Notes: generated by a model not told the origin, from the letters alone. 64,000 nucleotides of DNA from JBBITI01 sp963735055 (GCA_963735055.1 CAVTJN010000017.1:186001-250000), one strand, 5' to 3'; positions 8,346-17,533 are shown, numbered from the stretch's first letter. Made by a program: numbers and translations.

Positions 8346-8948
8346 ATGTCGAAGAGCAACGAGGAGAAACAGGGGAACCTGTTGAAGGACCTGTGCGGTA
8401 GCGATTCAAGATTATGTGATTTTCTGAGCGGCTCTTTGTTTGAGAATCCGCTGGAGGCCATATCTGGTAAGGACCTGGATACGCTCACCGCTGAGGGGGA
8501 CAAAAGCGGTAATTTCAGACCGGCAGTGGATAAGGCCATCTTCGAGAGCGCTCAGAAACCGGCCGAAAAGGAGCGTTACGTAGAAATCATCAAGAACCTT
8601 GCATCGAAGAGCATACGCGCGACCGAACAGGAAAGGGATAGGGTGGCGAAGGAAGGACTTACCAGCCGGGTTGCTTCCCTTGGAAAAAGGATCGAGAATC
8701 ACAGGTTCATGGGCGAGAGAGCCGAGGACATAATTAAGATAGCCTCCAAGTTCTACAGCGAGAAGCTGTTGGAACTGGGCGAGAACGCTCGACGGGACGC
8801 CCGAGCCCTGGAGCGGCGCACCGCTGAATGGGAAGGAAGGAAAGCGGATATCGCAGAACAGGAGAAGGCGCGAAGCGCGAGGAAGAGAAGCCAGGGGGAT
8901 GGGAGCAGCCGAAAGGAAGGAGGCCGAGAAACAAGGCAAGATAGATGA
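8346..8948 (+). CDS. Hypothetical coiled-coil protein (frame-disrupted near its C-terminus)
   Basis: 200 residues as read. The N-terminal 60 residues are mixed (two Cys in LCGSDSRLCDFL), and residues from about 70 onward are charged helix likely to form a coiled coil. The last 30 residues in this frame are low-complexity Arg/Ser/Gly and look out of frame. In the +1 frame the helical pattern continues smoothly from about 8870 (see 8899-9078). The disruption sits at GCGCGAAGCGCGA, a near-tandem repeat. An ATG with GGAGG-type purines upstream supports the start. No family recognised. Confidence 0.6.
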   Translation: MSKSNEEKQGNLLKDLCGSDSRLCDFLSGSLFENPLEAISGKDLDTLTAEGDKSGNFRPAVDKAIFESAQKPAEKERYVEIIKNLASKSIRATEQERDRVAKEGLTSRVASLGKRIENHRFMGERAEDIIKIASKFYSEKLLELGENARRDARALERRTAEWEGRKADIAEQEKARSARKRSQGDGSSRKEGGRETRQDR

Positions 8949-9078
8949 TTTGGCTGCAAAGGAAAGGAAGGAAGCCAGGGGGCTGGAGATCACCAAAGGT
9001 CAAACCGAAGAGAAAAGAATCGATGACCTGGAAAAAGCCGCTCGAGAGGTAAGAGGAAAAGACCGAAGGGCGAATTGA
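8899..9078 (+). pseudogene. Out-of-frame C-terminal continuation of the coiled-coil protein
   Basis: 59 codons in the +1 frame relative to the upstream gene. They carry the same Lys/Glu/Arg heptad-like composition (KIDDLAAKERKEARGLEI). Its ATG has no ribosome site of its own, and it overlaps the end of the 8346 frame. A further +1 shift near 9060 would again extend the helix (TEGRIEQRQKLRLR). I interpret it as part of the same protein separated by insertions. Confidence 0.5.
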
Positions 9079-9150
9079 GCAGAGACAGAAACTGCGGTTG
9101 AGGACGCCGGCTGTTACGATCGTGAGTGACAGGACGAGCCGTACTGGGGC

Positions 9151-9987
9151 TCACAGAATTCTTTCTTGCATCCTCACCTTACCCCATCCGGGCTCATCCC
9201 TCCCGGCGCCGTAAGGAGCGGGCTCGATGCATAACGTGTCCAGGGGGGAGGGGACCATAACCCCGGGGAATATCTTCTCACCTTCGTTAAGTGCGCTCAG
9301 TCTGGAGTACCGGCGCCCCACATGGATGAGGGCCAGGGCTCCCACGCAGGCCTCCAATGCCAGGTGAGCTGCCTGTGCGACGGTACTATGTTGATGGGTA
9401 AGTGCCCTGGCGGCGTGTTTATCGAGATAGGTGGCTTCGTGGACCAGCAGGTCCGCCCCCCGGGCGGCGCTGGAAATTGCCGCCGTTGGCCGAGTATCGC
9501 CACTGATCACAATCCGTCTTCGCGGGCCGGTCTCTCGGGGGAGTCGCTCGGTAAGTACCCAGCCGCATGAGACTATGTCGTGATCGGTCGGGACTCTCAA
9601 GATGCGCATGTTCCCGCAATCTCTGGAAGAGTTGTCCGACAATACTTCAAAATGGACGTTTGCCGACCGGAGCAAACCGGTAAGATATGCCCGGGCGAGG
9701 GCAGGTGGTCTTGGCCCATAGACAGATAGCGGAGAGGTTCGCTTCCTGGATTTGAGCAGACCGGGCAGCCCTCCAAAGTGGTCAAAATGCCAGTGAGTGA
9801 CCAACAGGGCATCTATTTTCGCCGGGTCAATATGTACCCGGCGGAGCTGTCTCAGAGCGCCAATCCCCACGTCTATCATTATCTTGGTATCCGCTGCCTC
9901 CACGAGACACGTGGCGGTGGGCGAATAAGGATTGACGGACGCTGCCGAAGTGCCCAGGAAGGTGATGTTGAATTCCGTCGATGTCAA
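9151..9987 (-). CDS. Metallo-beta-lactamase fold hydrolase, RNase Z-like
   Basis: 278 residues. The metal-binding THWHFDHFGG near residue 65, VPTDHD, SGDTRPT and HEATY, plus QHSTVAQAAHLAL near the C-terminus, follow the RNase Z/ElaC-like branch of the metallo-beta-lactamase fold, which uses two zinc ions to cleave phosphodiesters. It could be a tRNA 3'-processing enzyme or a phosphodiesterase of similar fold. The start is TTG and overlaps the stop of the upstream membrane gene by 4 bases, so the two are probably translationally coupled. Confidence 0.8.
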   Translation of the reverse strand: MTSTEFNITFLGTSAASVNPYSPTATCLVEAADTKIMIDVGIGALRQLRRVHIDPAKIDALLVTHWHFDHFGGLPGLLKSRKRTSPLSVYGPRPPALARAYLTGLLRSANVHFEVLSDNSSRDCGNMRILRVPTDHDIVSCGWVLTERLPRETGPRRRIVISGDTRPTAAISSAARGADLLVHEATYLDKHAARALTHQHSTVAQAAHLALEACVGALALIHVGRRYSRLSALNEGEKIFPGVMVPSPLDTLCIEPAPYGAGRDEPGWGKVRMQERIL

Positions 9988-12035
9988 GCTTTCTGCACCT
10001 CGCTGGTCCAGCGCTTGAAGATCCTGTAAACGGACTCGGCGCCGACGATTTTGTCTGTTCCCAGCTGGAATTCGCCTGGATAGAGTATAAACGGTCTTGA
10101 CTGCTCTCCCCCGGCTCCTCCATGACTGGCGACTTGCTCCTCGAAAGCAGCTACTTCGTCAGAGTCCTTCCAGTAGGTACTCATTACCAGGATGTCCGGA
10201 GCGTTGGCGAAACCATCGGTCCTCACCAGGTTCTGCCGCGCGAGGGGACCGTAGTCGGCGAGGGGGTCTACTCCCTCGGTCACGCCCGTTGCGAGGTGCA
10301 TCATGCCCTTCTTTCCCAGCGCCACGGCTCCCGTTTCCCTCGAGTGAACCATGACAAAGCCCACCCCCGGATGCTCCACCAGGCCGGGGAGCAGTCCCGG
10401 GAACTCCTCGGTTATTTCCTCAAGTGACAGCCTGTGTTCCGCGGTCGTGAATGATATGAGTCCCAGATTGCCTGAAGCCAGCACGACGATGCTGTTTTCC
10501 TCGTCTTGTCCCACAACATACTGTTGGTTGTTGCCGAACCTGTCATTGATTCGTTTGCCCAGCCGTGAGTTAGAGAACTGATAATCCCGGAACGCGGCTT
10601 CAAGGTAGTAGGCACTCTCGTGTTTTGTGCCATATCCGGCTACGTGATAATCCTTACCCTCGCCTTTGACGGCACGGCGGACGACATCGACCAGACTCTC
10701 CCCATAGCGGTCTTTGAATGTTGTGCCCTGGGTATGCCCGTGGTCAGACAGCACCACGAACTTGTACTTCCTCGCAGTGTGCCTGGCGACCTTCTCCAAT
10801 TTACCGAATTCCCGGTCCAACTTGCGCAGCACTTCCAGGGTGTCCGGCCGTCTTATCCCGGAGTGGTGAGAGACCTCGTCATACCCCGCCAGTGTAACGT
10901 AGACAAAAGGGACCCCCGAGTACATATCTCCCTTCAAGGCGAACAGGCTAAAATCCCTGAGCAAGACAGTCATCAGCGATCTCAATATGAAGTAGATACC
11001 CCCTCGTGCGACACGCGGCCTTTCATTTCTTAGCCGCTGGCTCCATGCCGCCTGCTTTTCCAGGACCCACTCCCACACCATGAGTGAAAGACTCCGCAAC
11101 AGGTTGGACGGGTTGAAAAAATAGGCATAGTAGGCTGCCATATCATCGGCGGCGACCTCAAACGCCCTGCTGGCCGTCATTAATACCCGGCTCGCATCAC
11201 CGGACAAGAGGCTCGCCCTGGCGGTTCCCCCGCTGCTCAACAGACCCTGGCCGTCGGAAAGGTCCTTCTCTATTTGCGAAAGATCCCTGGTCGAACTCGA
11301 GACCACGATGTTTCGTTTTGCCTTGTCATACCACCTGAATGCCGGTATGCCGGTGTTGTGTCCATGAAGGATCCCCGCCTGAGCCGCACTGGTCTGCGAC
11401 GAGAGGTCGGAATCCCAGACAATCAGTTTATGGCTTCCTCGATCCGCCCAGCGCTTCATGTTGGGAGTCTTCCCCATGGTCATCGCATCCTTCAGCGCCT
11501 TGGCCCCCAACCCGTCTATTTCCAGAAAGACGATCCCAGGCTTGCCTGAACTTGCTTTGACCTGTAGTCTGGTGCTCGTCCTCTTCAGCATCCACCGGTA
11601 GATGAGAGACTCGTCGTCGGCAGAAAACAGGCCGGCAAACGTCAATGAAACGGCAACCATGAGCAAAGCGAGGAAAAAAGCCGACCTGAAGCCGTTGATT
11701 ACCAGTCCTGGAGATAACCAACCTGCCACATCGAGGAGGACGGCCGTCAGGATCAGGGAAACAAACGGAAAGGCGATCAGGGCAAAAGCGGGAGACACCT
11801 TCGGAAACAGGCGTACGAAGCCGTTCATAAGCAGCGGTCCTGACAATACGTTGAGGGCGGCCACCAGGATGACTACCCACAGTGTGTCGAAGGACTCTCT
11901 AATGCCGCCCAGCTGGGGAAATACCCTGACTGCCGCCAACAACAAGATGACCGTCGCGGTGAGATTCAACAACATGCGCAAGGCTACTCGAGCTTTGCGC
12001 GTCGGCGGGACCCGGTGGGCACTATCCGGTCTCAT
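9984..12035 (-). CDS. Membrane-anchored alkaline phosphatase/phosphodiesterase superfamily protein
   Basis: 683 residues. The first 155 hold four or five hydrophobic helices resembling small holin-type membrane domains. After a short linker comes an alkaline-phosphatase-superfamily catalytic domain: EIDGLG near residue 175 supplies the first metal Asp, SSQTSAAQ the candidate nucleophile, LAGYDEVSHH and VLSDHGHTQG the later metal ligands. Related type I phosphodiesterases act on nucleotide, lipid or sugar phosphates; the substrate here is unknown. The active site position relative to the membrane cannot be read directly. It is the first gene of a two-gene operon with the RNase Z-like protein. 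Confidence 0.82.
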   Translation of the reverse strand: MRPDSAHRVPPTRKARVALRMLLNLTATVILLLAAVRVFPQLGGIRESFDTLWVVILVAALNVLSGPLLMNGFVRLFPKVSPAFALIAFPFVSLILTAVLLDVAGWLSPGLVINGFRSAFFLALLMVAVSLTFAGLFSADDESLIYRWMLKRTSTRLQVKASSGKPGIVFLEIDGLGAKALKDAMTMGKTPNMKRWADRGSHKLIVWDSDLSSQTSAAQAGILHGHNTGIPAFRWYDKAKRNIVVSSSTRDLSQIEKDLSDGQGLLSSGGTARASLLSGDASRVLMTASRAFEVAADDMAAYYAYFFNPSNLLRSLSLMVWEWVLEKQAAWSQRLRNERPRVARGGIYFILRSLMTVLLRDFSLFALKGDMYSGVPFVYVTLAGYDEVSHHSGIRRPDTLEVLRKLDREFGKLEKVARHTARKYKFVVLSDHGHTQGTTFKDRYGESLVDVVRRAVKGEGKDYHVAGYGTKHESAYYLEAAFRDYQFSNSRLGKRINDRFGNNQQYVVGQDEENSIVVLASGNLGLISFTTAEHRLSLEEITEEFPGLLPGLVEHPGVGFVMVHSRETGAVALGKKGMMHLATGVTEGVDPLADYGPLARQNLVRTDGFANAPDILVMSTYWKDSDEVAAFEEQVASHGGAGGEQSRPFILYPGEFQLGTDKIVGAESVYRIFKRWTSEVQKA

Positions 12036-12399
12036 CTGCCCAATCCTACTGTCCGCGGCAGGACATGACTCATTCTAAACATGATTCCATATCTGACCCC
12101 ATTTTTGACACGCGATGATGGGTCCTTCACGGGCGGCTCCGCCGCGCCCCGGATATCGATGCTAGGGATTCTATCATGCCCCGGCCGGACGGTTCCAACG
12201 GGTGACCGGACCCGCTCGGGCAACTCCCACGGGCTAATCCGGGTATGCTGAAAATGCGGATAGCTAGTCCCAAAAATGACACAAATTCTTCATATTATCT
12301 CGCGGGATTTTGTGATTTCTCCATGTGTCTGGCTTTACAATCACTTAGCGGTTCCGCGTGGAAGTGGCCGCGACATCAACCGCTGCAGAAAGGGGATTG
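12036..12399. other. Intergenic region
   Basis: About 360 bases with no supported gene. It holds an AT-rich patch near 12280-12345 containing TACAAT (12336-12341), which could be a -10 box for the small gene after it; TTGTGA lies 20 bases upstream, a spacing longer than ideal. GC-rich inverted sequences near 12137-12160 may form a hairpin. Confidence 0.35.
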
Positions 12400-12621
12400 A
12401 TGAACATGCCTGAGTGTACGATATGTGCCAAAGAGGTCAAGGATATCGGACCGATGGACGTTCCCTATCACGTGGAGTGCGTCATGGCGGCGTGGGATCG
12501 GGCAGTCCGGTCGTCGGCAGCTTGCCGGACGGGGAGTGGTTTGCCGCTGGTCCTGTCGCCGGTGCCGCAAATGTCCTATGCGTTGCTCCGGCGGCCTCCA
12601 TGGATACCCCAGTTACGTTAG
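12400..12621 (+). CDS. Small putative zinc-binding protein, possibly frame-disrupted
   Basis: 73 codons. The N-terminus has CTICAKEV and, 14 residues on, YHVECV: a CxxC...HxxC arrangement like half of a small zinc finger. The C-terminal half in this frame looks non-protein-like. In the +1 frame the same stretch encodes WSCRRCRKCPMRC followed by GLHGYPSY, a second Cys-rich block. One inserted base between about 12480 and 12540 would join the halves. A purine-rich GAAAGGGG lies upstream of the ATG. No family named; low confidence. Confidence 0.35.
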   Translation: MNMPECTICAKEVKDIGPMDVPYHVECVMAAWDRAVRSSAACRTGSGLPLVLSPVPQMSYALLRRPPWIPQLR

Positions 12622-12901
12622 GGGACTCAGACTATCCTGGCAGTCCGTGACTCTAGATTTCAGCCGCTGCTGAACCGCTCCAATGTACTGGCTTGTGGCT
12701 CTCGTACTTTGGATTTCATCCAGGGCAGAGAACCACAACGTCGCGAGGTCTCCTTCATCCATAACCCAAGCCGCCTTGGCAACGTCGGTTTTCGTGCTGT
12801 CCTTAAGCGTGCAGTACCCTCCCTATCCTTGCCGTCCCGGCCAAGAATACCAGCCATCCCATCAAGAAATCGTGACGTCCTGCCGAACCTCCATGGCGGA
12901 C

Positions 12902-13573
12902 CTACATGTTGCGTCTGGCTTCGTCCAGCAGCCGTTCGATCCTGTCATCGTCACCGGACACGATTAGAACATCGTCTTCCCTGATGGTCTCGCTGAGGTC
13001 GGGCGCCACGATGACTTCATTCTTGTGCTGCCGCAACAGTACTGCCACCTCCCACCTCCCCTTGGGACCGAAACCCACGTCGGCTAATTTCTTCCCGACA
13101 AGGTAAGGCAGCGCCATCAGCTTGGCTACACCATAGTAGTGGCCTACCGGTATGTAGTCCACGGCATCGCCTATGATCATATTGTGGGCGGTTCTGATGC
13201 CCATCTCGCGCTCCGGATGCACCACGATATCGGCCCCGATCTTCTCCAGAATCGTACCGTGGAGCTCGCTGTTGGCTCTGGCGATGACGTACCGGACTCC
13301 TAGCGTCTTCAGCAGAATGGTAGTTAGCACACTCGCCTCAATTGATGAACCCATTGACACGATGGCAACGTCGTAATCCCGGACGCCCAGGTCTTTGAGC
13401 ACCGCCTCGTTGGTCGCGTCCGCCTGTATGGCGCGGGTCAATTGAGGTGCCACGTTGAGGACTCGCCTCTCGTCATTGTCGATGGCCAGAACGTCGTTGC
13501 CCATGTTGTGGAGCGCCGTGGCCACGCTCGTTCCGAATCTACCCAAGCCCAGAACAACCACTTGTCTTCTCAA
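12902..13573 (-). CDS. trkA: TrkA-type potassium uptake regulatory subunit (RCK)
   Basis: 223 residues. The N-terminal Rossmann motif VVVLGLGRFGTSVATAL, with DNDERRV after the second strand, binds NAD(H) or adenine nucleotides in TrkA/KtrA proteins. Residues about 145-223 form the RCK_C domain. It is a cytoplasmic ring-forming gate for the TrkH channel encoded 9 bases upstream. The TTG start has GGAGG at good spacing. Length fits the single-RCK KtrA type rather than the double-length enterobacterial TrkA. Confidence 0.9.
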   Translation of the reverse strand: MRRQVVVLGLGRFGTSVATALHNMGNDVLAIDNDERRVLNVAPQLTRAIQADATNEAVLKDLGVRDYDVAIVSMGSSIEASVLTTILLKTLGVRYVIARANSELHGTILEKIGADIVVHPEREMGIRTAHNMIIGDAVDYIPVGHYYGVAKLMALPYLVGKKLADVGFGPKGRWEVAVLLRQHKNEVIVAPDLSETIREDDVLIVSGDDDRIERLLDEARRNM

Positions 13574-13582
13574 TCCTGCCTC

Positions 13583-15004
13583 CTATCCGGTCCTGACTGT
13601 CTCCTGGGGATACCGGTATGCTGCGATCCGCTGCCGCTGGACAAGGGCGAAAGCCATGGTCAGGGGTCCTAATCTGCCGATAAACATGGTGAGACCGATG
13701 ATCATGCGCCCCGCCACCGACAAACCCGGGGTGATGCCAGCCGACAACCCGACGTTGCTGAACGCCGAGACGGTCTCAAAAAGCAAATAGATGAATCTGG
13801 TCTCCCCCTCGGTCAAGGTCAGCAGGAATACCACCGCCGATATGAAAGCAACGGCCAGGAGGACGATGGTCAGGGCGCGGTTCGTCTGCTGGACGGAAAA
13901 TTCCCGGCCGAAGGCCCCGGCATGTTCCTTCCCTTTGACAGTACTCCACATGGTCGCGGCGAGCATGCCGAAATTGTTCACCTTTATGCCGCCGGCCGTG
14001 GAACCTGATGCCCCGCCAATGAACATCAGAATGGCCACAAGGAAAAGCGAGTAATTAGCCAGGTGCTGCACGCTGACGGAGTTGAAGCCGGCCGTCCTCG
14101 CCGTGACCGACTGGAAGAACGCGTTTGAGATCATATCAGGTAGTGAGAGACTGCCGAGCGTCGCATTGTTGCGGAACTCGGTCAATAGAAAAGCCGCTGT
14201 CCCCAGGGCGAGCAACAGGACAGAGGTCAACACCACCAGCTTGCTGTCCAACGACAGCCGGCGTACGTTCCACCTCACGCGGAGGAAGTCCGTTATTACC
14301 AGGAAACTGATTCCCCCGATGATGATCAGGGCGGCGGTTCCCAGCAGCACCAGAGGCTGCTTCTGGTAGATAGTCAGACTCTGGAAATTACCGGACAGGT
14401 CAAATCCGGCGTTGTTGAAGGATGAGATGGACTGAAAAGCGGAAAGCCAGATGGACACATCGGTCGGGTTTCCTTTTGAATAGTAGAGGTAAAAGAGGGC
14501 AACACCGGCGGCTTCCATCACGGTGGTGAAAAGCGCCATCAACCACACGACCTTGACCACGCCGCCAAGACGGGTCACCCCAATTGACTCGCTAATGAGT
14601 ATTTTCTCCTTCAGGCCAATCCGGCGCCCGAACGCCAGCAGGAACAGGGTGGCGCTGGTCATGAACCCGAAACCGCCGAGTTGGACCAGGACTATGATGA
14701 CAATCTGCCCGAAGAAGCTCCAGTGACTTGCCGTGTCCACGACTACGAGGCCGGTAACACAAACGGCTGAGGTTGCGGTAAAAAGAGCGTCCAAAGGGGG
14801 AGTGGCTGCGCCCGACTTGCTGGCAACGGGCAACACCAGGAGCACGGCGCCGACTACTATCACAGCGGCGAAACCGAATATCATCATCAGCGAGGAAGAC
14901 ACCGGCGTCCGCGGCTTTGGGATTATCGGCAGCAGCACGCGCCACGGCCTGACTATTGTGGTTCGGAATATGGCGTTGACAAACCTCGGATTGGGTGTTC
15001 TCAT
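13583..15004 (-). CDS. trkH: TrkH/KtrB-type potassium transporter membrane subunit
   Basis: 473 residues with four membrane-pore-membrane repeats. Selectivity-filter-like segments are visible: SAVCVTGLVVVD, SSFNNAGFDL, ARTAGFNSV and SAFSNVGLSAG, each with the conserved Gly. GGASGSTAGGIKVNN matches the gating-loop region. It forms the ion-conducting part of the uptake system with the downstream TrkA. I chose the ATG at 15004 since TGGAG lies about 10 bases upstream; an in-frame TTG at 15022 is less likely. Confidence 0.92.
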   Translation of the reverse strand: MRTPNPRFVNAIFRTTIVRPWRVLLPIIPKPRTPVSSSLMMIFGFAAVIVVGAVLLVLPVASKSGAATPPLDALFTATSAVCVTGLVVVDTASHWSFFGQIVIIVLVQLGGFGFMTSATLFLLAFGRRIGLKEKILISESIGVTRLGGVVKVVWLMALFTTVMEAAGVALFYLYYSKGNPTDVSIWLSAFQSISSFNNAGFDLSGNFQSLTIYQKQPLVLLGTAALIIIGGISFLVITDFLRVRWNVRRLSLDSKLVVLTSVLLLALGTAAFLLTEFRNNATLGSLSLPDMISNAFFQSVTARTAGFNSVSVQHLANYSLFLVAILMFIGGASGSTAGGIKVNNFGMLAATMWSTVKGKEHAGAFGREFSVQQTNRALTIVLLAVAFISAVVFLLTLTEGETRFIYLLFETVSAFSNVGLSAGITPGLSVAGRMIIGLTMFIGRLGPLTMAFALVQRQRIAAYRYPQETVRTG

Positions 15005-15216
15005 CTCGAGGAGACTCCACAAGCCAGTATCACTTCCGGGTGAAACAACGGGCCGGCGGGCACCGTGTGCCTATCATAGCTCGCGAGGACGACTTTATCC
15101 AGCGTGGCCATGAAAACAAAAGGGTCCGGGTCCAGCTTCTTCGGCCGCCGGCCAAAATGGTATGAGTACCTCATAGCCGTTGACGAATACAACAGTCCAT
15201 CCTCGTTTGTTCCGAC

Positions 15217-15222
15217 TATAAT
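15217..15222 (+). promoter_or_regulatory. Perfect -10 box for the small-protein cluster
   Basis: TATAAT about 44 bases before the DUF3096 start; the -35 region is weak. Position and direction fit transcription of the small membrane protein genes that follow. Confidence 0.4.
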
Positions 15223-15265
15223 CTAGAACATGTATTGACCATTTTGGAATGGAGGTAGAGTTCAC

Positions 15266-15427
15266 ATGCCCGTTATAACACTACCGGCTCTTGGTCTGTG
15301 GATGGGGATAGCGAGCCTTATTTTTGGCATCATCGTGATGATCTTCCCCAAGATACTCAACTACCTGATTGGCCTGTATCTCATCATCATCGGCATTATG
15401 GCCATAATAGGGTATCTCAACAGGTAG
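15266..15427 (+). CDS. DUF3096 small membrane protein
   Basis: 53 residues, almost entirely two hydrophobic helices. The segment GIIVMIFPKILNYLIGLYL matches the DUF3096 pattern of a helix, Pro-Lys, then a second helix. An ideal GGAGG lies 10 bases before the ATG. It heads a run of four short membrane-associated proteins on the same strand. Family function is not established. Confidence 0.75.
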   Translation: MPVITLPALGLWMGIASLIFGIIVMIFPKILNYLIGLYLIIIGIMAIIGYLNR

Positions 15428-15512
15428 GGGCTCGGCCGGACCGCACCGTTCCGGGTTTGACCGGGAATACCCGGAGCATAGAAGATCCGGGCAGAACGAA
15501 TAAGGAGGGGGT

Positions 15513-15665
15513 ATGCTCAATCTACTGGTGATCATCGGTATTATCCTTTTGGTCCTGTGGCTGTTGGGTCTGTTTGCGTTCCACGCCGGTGGGATAATCA
15601 ATATCCTGCTCATCATCGGGATCATCCTGGTGATTGTGTGGCTGTGGCGGCGGGTAAGACGTTAA
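15513..15665 (+). CDS. lmo0937-like small membrane protein (DUF5670)
   Basis: 50 residues with two helices, LLVIIGIILLVLWLLGLFAF and INILLIIGIILVIVWLW, separated by HAGG; this is the layout of lmo0937 family proteins. A strong AAGGAGGGGG precedes the ATG. Proteins of this family are often found beside stress genes; a role in envelope stress is inference. Confidence 0.7.
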   Translation: MLNLLVIIGIILLVLWLLGLFAFHAGGIINILLIIGIILVIVWLWRRVRR

Positions 15666-15737
15666 AAAGGGGCAAGGGGCTCGATTTTGGTGAGGAGGTG
15701 ACAGAAGACGGGTATCGAATGGTTTCGTGACCTGAGT

Positions 15738-16001
15738 GTGACCATCCTGGGATTTGTGACCTCGGCCGTCCTCATCTTCATCGCAGTACTCGCCTACCGT
15801 CTGTACCGGTCAACCCAGTCCACGCTGATGGTGGTTAAGGCAGCGTCGAAAGTGGCATATGATACCGCGATCCTGGTGCAGGAGGGTGTCAAGTCGCTGC
15901 TTCCCATACTGGCGCTGGTGCAAGGCATTCGAGGCGGATTCGAGGCCATCCTGAAGATGTTCAAGAAGGAAAGTAACGAAGGGGGCAACAAAGGTGAATA
16001 G
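15738..16001 (+). CDS. Small membrane protein with amphipathic tail, DUF948-like
   Basis: 87 residues from the GTG: one N-terminal transmembrane helix, then a long amphipathic segment and a charged tail. Before the GTG the same frame reads GIEWFRDLS, which looks like genuine protein, and a strong GGAGG lies at 15694-15698. No standard start codon exists between them in frame. The real start may therefore be upstream with a base error or a rare start. It resembles the DUF948/YtxH pairs seen in Gram-positive bacteria, and the next gene is YtxH-like with an 8-base overlap. Confidence 0.6.
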   Translation: MTILGFVTSAVLIFIAVLAYRLYRSTQSTLMVVKAASKVAYDTAILVQEGVKSLLPILALVQGIRGGFEAILKMFKKESNEGGNKGE

Positions 16002-16239
16002 GGATCATGCGATCGGTTTTGGCATCGGACTATTGACCGGCGCGGTCATTGGCGGGGTTATCGGGCTGTTATATGCGCCTAAGCCGGGCAAAGAGACCAG
16101 GCAACTAATCAAAGACAAGGCCGTTGACTTGGGGGAAGCGGTCAAGTACAAGACCGTCGAAGTGGTTGACGCGGTCAAGGATGCGGCGGCTGAGGCAAGC
16201 CGTAAGGGACACGCGGCAGTCCAGGCACTAAAGAGCTGA
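15994..16239 (+). CDS. YtxH domain protein
   Basis: 81 residues. The glycine-rich helix FGIGLLTGAVIGGVIGLLYAP followed by KPGKETRQLIKDKA is the YtxH/gas-vesicle-like signature; the rest is amphipathic helix. The GTG start overlaps the upstream gene by 8 bases, so the two are coupled. YtxH proteins are general-stress associated in Bacillus; here the exact role is unknown. Confidence 0.8.
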   Translation: MNRDHAIGFGIGLLTGAVIGGVIGLLYAPKPGKETRQLIKDKAVDLGEAVKYKTVEVVDAVKDAAAEASRKGHAAVQALKS

Positions 16240-16427
16240 CACCGTTTGCAGGGACCGTCGGCCAGATGGCCAGACGGTGAGCCACAGGCCGTGCAGGATC
16301 TGGTGAGCCAGTTCCGGCGCGGTCTTTCCGGCGAGGGATCACGCGTGCCGTCGTTCTCAGGAGTCGTCCAGCAAGTCGTTGAGGAACTCGTCAAGTTACT
16401 GGCTGTTGACGGCAGTGGGGGTTTGAT

Positions 16428-17533
16428 TTGAACTCAGTCGGTGCGCTTCTCAGAAAGCACTGGCAACTCATCGTCTTCATACTGGGCATGGTTTTCGTCT
16501 TCTGGTTGCTCTGGATGCTTCGAAACGTCCTTCTGCCTTTTGTGGTCGGTTTCATTATCGCCTATTTGCTCCTGCCGATCATCAGGTGGGTTGAGCGACG
16601 TTGAGAGACGCGTCCCGTTCGTGGGCAAGAAGCCGAAGCTAAGACAGCTGAGACGGATTTCCGCCATCGCGGTGGTGTATATTCTGTCCCTGGGCGTCGT
16701 CGGACTTGCCCTCTTCTATGTCGTCACAACCATAGCCAAAGCCTTTGGGACGCTGACGCAGGATGCCTCGCAGATCCTTCCGAATGGCCTGGAAACAATA
16801 ACGGCATGGCTCAAGTCTTTGGATATGCTGTCGAGTCCATCAATTCAGGCCAATATCGACGCCTACGCGGCGAACGTCGCCGCTGACGCTGCCGGGTACA
16901 CTGACTGATTTTCTGACGCGCTGGGGTGAAGGTTATCCAGACTTCGGCAGGGATGATTCTGGGGTTTATCATCATGCCGGTTTTCACCTTCTTCCTTCTT
17001 AAGGACTGGGACCGACTGCGTGACCGTTTTTACGCGGCGCTACCGAAATGGACCCGGATACATACCAAGAACATCTTCTCCATTCTCCAGAATGCGGTGG
17101 TGCGCTATATTCGCGGCCAGATGCTGCTCGGGCTGGCGGTTGCGGTTCTGTCCTACATTCTGCTTACTGTTCTACGGATTAGTTTCGCTCTACCGCTAGC
17201 CATCTTTGCCGGTGTGCTGGACCTCGTTCCCTCGGTTGGACCCTGGCTGGGCGGCGCCCTGGCGGTCCTGGTCACGCTGGCAACGGACCCTGACAAAGTC
17301 ATCTGGGTGGGTGCGGGGTATGTGGTGATTCAGCTGCTGGAGAACCAGGTGCTGGGGCCCAGAATTCAGGGGGCGCAGATGGAGATTCATCCGGCGTTTC
17401 TGCTGGTGCTGAGCGTTCTGGGAGCGTACTTTGCCGGAATACTGGGGTTCATTATCGTCCTGCCCCTCACCATGTCGTGATGAAGGTCTTCAAGTACCTG
17501 CGGGATAGCACGATCGACGGCAGTATTGGCTAG
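16428..17533 (+). pseudogene. AI-2E family (PerM-like) transporter, frame-disrupted
   Basis: Reading across frames gives a complete AI-2E/PerM-like permease of about 360 residues. The first frame (16428-16604) encodes two N-terminal helices ending IIRWVERR. A second frame resumes with VERRVPFVGKKPKLRQ and runs to 16908. A short third frame gives LTDFLTRWGE. The main C-terminal part, from about 16922, has FTFFLLKDWDRLRDRF and LDLVPSVGPWLGGALAVL, both family hallmarks. The tail after 17475 (VVMKVFKYLRDS) is again shifted. At least four shifts are needed. The first coincides with a 10-base near-perfect tandem duplication at 16590-16609. Family members export small molecules or act as Na+/H+ antiporters; this copy is non-functional or the sequence carries errors. 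Confidence 0.75.

Noticed and set aside
16246..16431. Short frame before the AI-2E gene
   Set aside because: TTG start without ribosome site; the C-terminal half is protein-like but too short and unsupported to call.
16600..16910. Programmed +1 frameshifting at TGA codons in the AI-2E gene
   Set aside because: Two breaks coincide with XXX-TGA, but other breaks in the same gene and elsewhere are not at stop codons and share no slippery motif.
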